Shown here: in pieces, positions 56,867-64,000 of the stretch
Layout of the letters: each line of letters opens with the position of its first letter
Numbering within the stretch: position 1 is the stretch's first letter
Assembly (NCBI GenBank): GCA_015680905.1
Contig: CM027383.1
Coordinates: 40,794,501 to 40,858,500, forward strand
From: Coptis chinensis
Lineage: Eukaryota; Streptophyta; Magnoliopsida; Ranunculales; Ranunculaceae
Length of the DNA stretch: 64,000 nucleotides
Direction: 5' to 3'
The notes under the pieces: generated by a model
The model's database searches: none
What the model was told of the DNA's origin: nothing
The model's input: the letters and a program-made list of their open reading frames with translations, nothing else
Program-made: the position numbers and the translations under genes

Positions 56867-59800
56867 ATGAGTTTCCAACTTGAGAATGATCAAAATATTA
56901 TATTTCATGATAATGAAGATACCTTTGAAATTGTTGAAAGAGACAAATCAAATAGGACTATGTTCACAGAGTGGATGCGCACTAATCAAGTTAATGAGAA
57001 AGGAAGACATTTGACGTATGTTGACTTTACATTATTATTTGTGTGGCACAAAGATGATAAGGTTTGTACAAAACTATTTTCTAGCTTCTAAAATAGTTTT
57101 TTTATATTTGAACTATATTTTAGGCCTGATTTATTACAATTTGTTACTTTCTATAGGTCTGGACAGAAAGAGAACAGGGACTAAAGATTGGTAGAATATA
57201 CTATGCACATCTAACACAAGGTGAAAGATTTTACATGTGTATGCTTCTAAATATAGTCAAGGGTGCCAAAAGTTTTGAAGACATTAGAACAATGAATGGC
57301 AAAACTCATCCAGATTACAAGATGACGGTGAATGGCATAAAGCAATTCAAGATGTAGAAAAGTGGTCTAATAATAACTCATTGCGACAATTGTTTGTGAC
57401 GCTTCTATTATTCTGTGAGGTATCAGATTCAGTTGAATTGTGGAATAAGAATTGGGAGCTACTTTCAGATGATATACTTGGATTACAGCAAGTAAAGCAA
57501 GGTAATGATAACCTGACCTTATCTCAAGAAGAGCTGAAAAAATTTACACTTAGTGAAGTTGAGATTCTAATGAATGAAAACAGTCGAACTCTAAAAGAAT
57601 TTAGTTTTGATATTCCAAAACCAAATGCACTTGAGAACAGACTGATAGAAGAGGAGTTAAATTATGATTGTGCTACTCTCTCCACACAATTTGAGCAGCT
57701 TCATCTTGGATTGAATGTTGAACAGAGAGAAGTTTTTAATGTTGTCATGAATGCAGTTCAGGAAAATTCTGGAGGTCTTTACTTTGTATATGGAAGTGGT
57801 GGCACAGGAAAGATTTATCTATGGAATACACTAATTGCAAGGCTGCTGATAAGAGCCCAAAACTGTAGTTTTAACCCTGTAACAGTCCTACTTTTAGACC
57901 AATTATGTGAGTAATAATTAAGAGTTAACACTGATTACATTTTTTATGCATTTCAGGTTTCAAAGTCCATTATGTGCAGAAATGTGCCACTTTAGCGAGA
58001 TAAAGGAGCAAAGGTCGGTTGCTAAGGAGTTCTGTGATTAAAGGCCAAAATTGAAGAAGACAAAGCCTTTCTAAAGCCCGGTCAAAAGCTGAAAAGTCGA
58101 CGCGGGCAGAAACAGCACACAAAGTCAGCAGAACTTACGAAGGCGTATCTTTGGACTCAGACCTCAGAATTGGGCCTACCTTATGTCAAAACGACCGGCT
58201 CGGAAAGAGCTTTCCAATGGTCCAAGCCTTGACCCAATCAGAGGAGCAGAAGTGGACGAAAAGTCTATTGAAGCCAACTGTAGCTGAAGAGGCCTTTTTG
58301 GACTGAAAGAATTGGGTTTTGGGCCTGATTCTCTGGCCCAAAACATGGCTCCAAGCCCATGCACGATTTTTGGATCTGAAAGTATAAAAACCAAAGCTTA
58401 GCTCTTTGTTAATGGTAGATAGTTAGACCTAGATTAGAATTAGATTAGTTAGCCTCTATTAATGAGTTTTAGAACTTAGTTTTAGAATTTCATTTCTTGT
58501 TTTAGATTAATTTCTTGAATCATTGAATATCATTCATTAGATAAATAAAATAGTTATTATTCTTGTCATTTCGATTTTTGTTATTTCAATCTATTAGATC
58601 TAGTTTTAATTATTGTTGGTTACCATTTCTTAGTTGTTAATTAGAATTTAATTATTGTTTAATTTAGATTAGTAAATTTCGAATCTTGATATTATGTTTA
58701 GTTTAGATTCATATGGAAATGATTGCGGAATGATTCTCGGCTAAACCTCCATTAGAGGGGGTTGAGAAGCCTTGATGAAAACTTAGTGGTATAGTGTAGA
58801 AGCGTTGTAGAATCTATTCCACTCTAGAAGGTCGTGATTCGCCATGAGAATGGGTGGACAACCTCACATGCTAGTTAGTATTTGGTAGAAATGCCATGAA
58901 CACTAGGGATTAGAACTCGAATTTCTTGCCGTAAGAACGTAAGAATCGAGATACAAGAATCTATGCTAGGTTATTAAGTTGGATTCGAGGTGGATTCAAT
59001 TCCCTTCTAATCCTTTATCTAGATTCGAAAACAATCATATTTCCATAGCATTCGTAGTTAAATTCAACATAATCAATTTCATATTGTATCGTAGTATAAC
59101 ACCCTTCGTAAAGCTCTCATTAGACTTAAGACCGACTAATTAGACTAGAAAACATTCCATGCTAGAGCACTAGGAGTGGAACGAATTTGTTACTCCACTC
59201 TATTTCGATAGAATTGAGAGTAGAAACTTTGATAAATATAGACACATAAGATAGTTTTAGTTTACTTACGTTTTGAGTTCATCGTTCATTTCGTAGGTAA
59301 ACTATTTTATGTTTATCGTTTTATCAGTTGCGGTCATAGAGGAAGATAGTACTTGCTGTGGGTTCATCAGGTGTAGCAGCACTTCTTTTACCAGGTGGAC
59401 GGACTGCTCACTCAAGGTTTAAAATTCCAATTGAACAAGACCACTTCGGCACTTGCAAAATTAGTAGAAACACCCACTTGGCACATTTGATTCAGAAAAC
59501 TGATCTAATCATATGGGATGAAGCACCAATGAGTAAAAAAAATGACTTTGAAGTTGTTGATGCCACTTTCAGAGACATAATGTCAAAGACTAATATAAGA
59601 TTAAAGGACAAACCATTTGGAGGGAAAACAATGGTTTTCGGAGGTGACTTCAGACAAACATTGCCTATTGTAGAGAAAGGATCAAGAGAAACAATTGTCT
59701 ACTTCAATTAATAGGTCGTATTTATGGCGCCACTTCAGGGTTTTTCGACTTACCATAAATATGTGTTTGCGTAACAAAGACTCTAGCAAATCAGATGCTG

Positions 59801-60648
59801 AATTCAACAAACGGATACTGGATATTGGTGATGGGAAACTTCCAAGTCGATCATTGTGTGAAGGAGAAGAACCTAGTTGGGTGAAAATCCCAAAAGACCT
59901 TATAATTCATTCAGCAGGAGACGGTATAAATGAAATTGTGGAAACTATCTACACATATTTTTCCAAAAAATATTCTTAAGCTTGCTACTTGAGAGATAGG
60001 TGCATTCTAACTCCTACAAATGAATCAGCTAACGAAATAAATTCATATGTTTTCTCTTCTGTCCTCGACAAAATACATGAGTTCTTAAGTGCAGACATGT
60101 TATGTGTAGCAGATGCTGGGATTGGAAATCAACACATTTTGTATCCGACTGAATTCCTAAACACTTTACAGCTGGTAGGTATGGCTAATCATTCTTTACA
60201 ACTAAAAAAAGGTGCTCACATAATGCTTCTCAGAAACATAAACCAAAGCAAGGGACTATGCAACGGAACAAGACTTATTATCACTACATTGTCAGATATT
60301 GTGCTTGAAGCTATGATCATTACCAGAAGTAACATAGGAGATCGACACACCATCCCTCGAATTGTGATGAAGTCTGATAAAAAAAAATGGCCTTTTGTAT
60401 TGCGACGTGTACAGTATCCAATAAAGCTTTGTTATTGCATGACAATTAACAAAAGCCAGGGACAGACGCTGACAAGTGTTGGAGTTTACCTAAGAAATCA
60501 GGTATTCTCACACAGACAACTATATGTGGCTGTTTCGCATGTAACTTCACGTGAAGGGCTGAAGATATTATTAGACAATAGAGACGGTGATTTGTACGAA
60601 CATACAAAAAACATAGTCTATCCAGAAGTATTCAACAATCTCCCATGA
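56867..60648 (+). pseudogene. Helitron Pif1-type helicase domain, interrupted by a solo LTR
   Basis: A linker (56867-57340) precedes the helicase. Walker A reads YGSGGTGKIYLW (57790-57825); the residue after Lys is Ile instead of Thr/Ser, which should impair ATP binding. The frame stops in the LTR at 57847. Past 59331 the same domain resumes, after a TAG at 59337-59339, with VLAVGSSGVAALLLPGGRTA, then TDLIIWDEAPM (Walker B), FGGDFRQTLPIV, and a final frame 59989-60648 with ILTPTNESANEIN and MTINKSQGQTLTSVGVYL. A shift near 59700 and a stop at about 59977 also break it. Confidence 0.88.
57847..59326 (+). mobile_element. Solo LTR (1480 bp), same family as 561-2042
   Basis: It runs from TGATAA to TTATCA, contains a TATA box at about 58383, and is the reverse complement of 561-2042 over nearly its whole length. 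The flanks are gctgc (57842-57846) and gttgc (59327-59331), a 5-bp target duplication with one later change. There is no internal region: the element was lost by LTR-LTR recombination. The ORF called at 58176-58394 on the minus strand lies within it and is not a gene. Confidence 0.92.
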
Positions 60649-61984
60649 CAAAGAGAAACAGATAAACAATACAAACATAAAAGTTTTTTAGCGTATATTT
60701 ACAACTACATACATGGATATAAATGACAAAAAAATTTTACATGCAGGTGCCTTCATGGATTTCAGGCGAAGATGTTACCTATAGCATGCGGTCATCAAGA
60801 ATATATGAAGCACAGTTCTTATTTTATTTGTTTTTAAATTAAACACGAGCATATCACCTATATTTTTCTTTTCTATATTCTTTCATTCTTTTTTCAATGT
60901 CTATTTGACAGGTATATAAAACTTACATTTACTATAGGAAGGAAAATAGCACTGCTGCTCCCAAGTGGAAAATTATGCCCTGTTGGCAAATGACAACGAG
61001 TGATGCGTACTTCTTTGCTCACAACTAATTGTAACCGCAATAGATACCAGAATGTACACAAGAATGAATCTTCTTAGCCACATAAGCAAGCAAAGAGATA
61101 GGTTACCTATACAATGAAATTCATTAGCTACAAGACTTAATTACCATAATCAAAGAAAGCAAGGCCTTGAAGCTCAAGAGTAGCCATGGATGCACCAGCA
61201 AACTCTGAATCTCCAATATGTCCAACAAACATCTGGGTGATTGAACTATGCATCATATTCAGTATAGAGAATGAAAATGATATAAGCTCCACAAAGGGAC
61301 CATAGTTGTCTCAATTCCCAACCAACAAGTAGTGCCCACCATTCACAAGGTATATTCTCTTGATCAAGAAACTACTCTGATGCCCATGCTGATTTTGTTA
61401 GAACCATAGTAGTGATGCTTACTTAGCTCTAAGTAAGTTTAGTAAGGTAGCTACAGTCTAGAGAAACTCGATCAACTCTCACTATATTTTCAGTCAGCAA
61501 TCAGCAGTTTGAAGAATTCCACAACAATATCCAAATTTTTCTTACAACCATCTAATTGAAGTTTTAATTCATCCTATATCTTACCAATTGGAACTCTTGG
61601 TGATAGAATTATCACGAAAATCATAAGCGAGTAACAAGTGCATGCAGCTCAATTGTTCACTTGACCGAATCATACCTCACTAAATAGGTGAGAAGAAGAA
61701 AAAAACGAAAGAAAAGTAACCAAAGCTTCTTGACTGAAAATGTAGTAAAAAACGTTCTCTAATAATGTGGACACGTGTTTCTATTCTATTCTATTTCGGG
61801 GACACCTTAGATAATCGTAACACTTGGTAATATAACCAATCCTTTGGACCAAGGCCTAAAGCCCAAATTCATAAAGGACCATAACATGGACCTTAACTCT
61901 AATATAATTCATTTAGCAAGCCCATCCTCATGGATGAAACAATCCCGGCTATGGGCTGGGCTAAACAAAGAGTTTACCTAAGAC
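60649..61984. other. 3' flank of the Helitron helicase
   Basis: Non-coding. I found no CTRR end with preceding hairpin that I could defend. No gene. Confidence 0.45.
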
Positions 61985-62400
61985 TTTACACCGTATAAAA
62001 CACTAAAGAGTCCCAGCCACCTAAATTTATTATTTGGATAAACCAAAAAAAAAAAGTTCACCATCAATAACCTATGCCCAAAACTAAGGCAGGATTCTAA
62101 ATAAAAACAAAAGAGTCCCAGCCACCTAAAAATTTATTATTTTGATAAACCAAAAAAAAAAAAAAAATCACCATCAATAACCCACGCCCAAGAATTAATA
62201 AACACGGCAGACTTATGATTAGGATCCAATTAAGGCAGTATTCTAAATAAAAACAAAAGAGTCCTAGCTACCTAAATTTATTATTTGGATAAACCAAACA
62301 AAAAAAAAAATCACCATCAATAACCCACGCACGATCCAATCTTATAATCAATAAAGAAGCACACTAAAACAATAACTTTATACTGTATAAAACACTCAAA
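61985..62400. repeat. Repeat block R2, copy 2: three tandem units of about 110 bp
   Basis: The unit AGAGTCCCAGCCACCTAAAT TTATTATTTGGATAAACCAA, an A run, CACCATCAATAACC and GGCAGGATTCTAAATAAAAA occurs at about 62010, 62112 and 62248. Single-unit homologue at 52715-52870. Confidence 0.88.
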
Positions 62401-62626
62401 GTAGTAGTTATAAATATATCTATCAATCTTCATAATGAGCAAAGAAAACAAAAATCTCAACTCAATACAACATCTCGACCTCCATCAAGGTAATATTTAA
62501 TTCATATATATTATTTATTTTTTAGACAAAAAAATTTATTGATTCAACTACATATGCAATGGTTATGTAAATCTGTATAGAATAATTTATTTATACCTTC
62601 ACTATAACTGTTGACGTGTTATACAG

Positions 62627-63681
62627 AGCTTAACTGGCATCATAAATCAAGATAACCCTGTAAAGGTAACAACAACTACTTATCATCATTCGCTAAACAA
62701 TTTATATCATATAATATTGTTAATACAATTTATTTTGATTTTTCATAAACAGGAAAAGTCGTTCCTGTGCAGAGCAAAGGTTTCTAAGATTTTAAATGAC
62801 AACATATTACCATGGTATTATAAAGCTTGCGAAAATTGCGTCAGTAAGCTTGAAGAAATCAACTCCAGGCTTTGGTGTGATAGATGTGAAAAATATCAAA
62901 AACATTCCAGAAGGTATGACTATGTAGGAAAATTATAAAACATATCTATTCTGATCAATTAGGTGTTTTTTTTTTTTTTTTTTTTTTTGATTTTTCACTT
63001 TTGAAAAATAGGTACAAATTGAAACTCGAGATCACAGATGATGAAAGTTACACAACCACAATTGCATTTGGAAATATAGGAAAAGTCATGATCAAACATT
63101 CGGAGGATGAACTCTATAAAATTGAAAAACAGGTAAAAGCATCTTTAATTAAAACAATATATTACAATTCTTTAAACAAACCACTAATCATTTCTTTTTT
63201 GAATTATTTTAGAAAAATGGAAAAGAAATGGTTGAGAAGATATTGAAAAGCATTGTTGGAAAAAAATTCGATTTTCACATGAAAGAATCCAATAACATCA
63301 ACAATTATAACACGAAATCGTTTGTTCTTTTGTACGCATGTCCTGTTTGCAATGATGAAAAGGTGTGTATATACATTAAATGTCGTTTCAGAATTTATAC
63401 ATATGATTATATACACAGTTGGAACATTTCTCTATTAATACAGGAAACAAGCTCAGAGGTAGCTGCTATTGAAAAACCAACAACGGAAAACCGAAAAAAA
63501 TCTATGACAGAACCTCCAGAAGAAACCCCCTTATCCAAAAAAGTATGCAAGACTTTAGATCTCAAGGTAACCATTTATATATATTAAATGTCTTAGTAAA
63601 TTTAATCTTTCAAAATAAAGCAAATGGAAATCTAATTACTTTTTATGTATTATTTTTCAACAGGACAATCACTTGGAATGA
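62627..63681 (+). CDS. RPA70 C-terminal-like (replication protein A) gene, six exons seen
   Basis: Six exons with GT-AG borders and matching phase join without a stop: 62627-62665, 62753-62913, 63012-63132, 63213-63362, 63444-63566 and 63664-63681 (TGA). The second reads KVSKILNDNILPWYYKACENC and WCDRCEKYQ, the C4 zinc ribbon of the RPA large-subunit C-terminal OB fold; the third continues YKLKLEITDDESYTTTIAFG, its OB strands. RPA binds single-stranded DNA. Plant Helitrons often carry RPA-like genes, and this one lies 2 kb downstream of the Rep/helicase in the same orientation. Earlier DBD-A/B exons are not recognised and the true start is unknown; an ATG at 62435 opens a short frame that does not join in phase. 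Confidence 0.75.
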
Positions 63682-63837
63682 AGATAGTTTCTACTCAAAG
63701 AAGGAATATAACTCAATAGCTGAGTGGACATTAGGAATTAGTTATCATTGGATCATAAGTTATGTTAAGAGTTCATTTTGGTTGAATTAGTTATCATTGG
63801 ATCATAAGCTACAATTTATTATTGTGTTTGTGTTGTT

Positions 63838-64000
63838 CATGCATGATGAACAAAAATAGGAATTCATTTTGAATGGATAATAAGTTATGCTACAATTTAT
63901 TACTGTGTTTGTGACTTGGACTAGAATATGTATACATAGAGTAAAAATTGGGGCACATAGAGTAAAAATTGGGGGAATGAAATCCATGAATAAGGAAAAT
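63838..64000. repeat. Repeat block R1, copy 2 (truncated by window end)
   Basis: Nearly identical to 52065-52215, with an additional short direct repeat of ACATAGAGTAAAAATTGGG (63936-63975). It runs into the window edge. Confidence 0.92.

Larger units (their letters stand above)
53911..60648 (+). mobile_element. Helitron, degenerate Rep/helicase gene region
   Basis: The plus strand carries, in order, an N-terminal zinc-ribbon segment, the Helitron-like N domain, the HUH Rep nuclease and a Pif1-type helicase, the complete protein plan of a plant Helitron. The reading is broken by stops and shifts and by a solo LTR at 57847-59326. Neither the 5' TC end nor the 3' hairpin with CTRR could be placed, so these coordinates are only the coding span. 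Confidence 0.9.

Noticed and set aside
58176..58394. 72-codon minus-strand ORF
   Set aside because: Lies wholly within the solo LTR and has a counterpart ORF in the other LTR copy; it is a non-coding frame.

Overview
The window looks like nuclear DNA of a eudicot plant: AT-rich, GT-AG introns, a long intronless pentatricopeptide (PPR) gene of chloroplast type, F-box and SKP1-like genes, and dense layers of plant transposons (Ty3/gypsy LTR elements, LINEs, CACTA, hAT, Helitron, PIF/Harbinger, fold-back MITEs). I cannot name the species. Nearly all coding sequence is either transposon-derived or a broken copy of a known plant gene. The PPR gene is the one clearly intact ordinary gene; a short RPA-like gene at the right end also reads cleanly through its splice sites.

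Layout. 1-2042: right (5') end of a minus-strand Ty3/gypsy element, with a 1482-bp LTR and a tRNA-Asp-type primer-binding site. 2043-6020: decayed gene with two tandem Ulp1 (C48) protease modules. 7221-9785: four-exon ribokinase gene with frameshifts. 10420-10647 and 27712-27841: exons of an unrecognised minus-strand gene split by a 17,064-bp minus-strand LTR element (10648-27711; TSD gtatc). That element has 268-bp LTRs, an initiator-Met-type primer site, a polypurine tract and only gag. Its gag is split again by a 1311-bp hAT element (11863-13173; 8-bp TSD) and by about 12.9 kb of foreign DNA (about 13303-26238) holding two broken F-box genes, a 5'-truncated LINE (21846-25515) and a PIF/Harbinger nuclease fragment.

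28.2-36.8 kb: LINE tail, an unknown S/Y-rich ORF, a 730-bp fold-back, a 230-bp MITE, a minisatellite, a LINE RNase H remnant and a second truncated gag element with one LTR. 36.8-43.7 kb: the low-copy part, with a possible YqgF-like fragment, the PPR gene (likely LPE1/At3g46610 orthologue) and a SKP1-like gene with one frameshift. 45393-49847: a complete CACTA transposon (13-bp TIRs, TSD cat) holding intron-bearing fragments of a DRB-type dsRNA-binding protein gene and a syntaxin gene. 50567-51243: C-terminal exon of a YqaJ-type nuclease gene. 53911-60648: degenerate Helitron Rep/helicase, its helicase interrupted just after Walker A by a solo LTR (57847-59326) of the same family as the LTR at 561-2042. 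62627-63681: RPA70-C-like gene. Repeat blocks at 52.1-52.9 kb recur at 62-64 kb, so the Helitron/RPA module seems to lie between or inside duplicated units.

Many inactivating changes are in-frame TAG codons where the family or the local context expects Gln (CAG), which fits deamination of methylated CHG sites in silenced DNA. One-base frameshifts also occur in several unrelated genes, so some lesions could be assembly errors; raw reads would decide.
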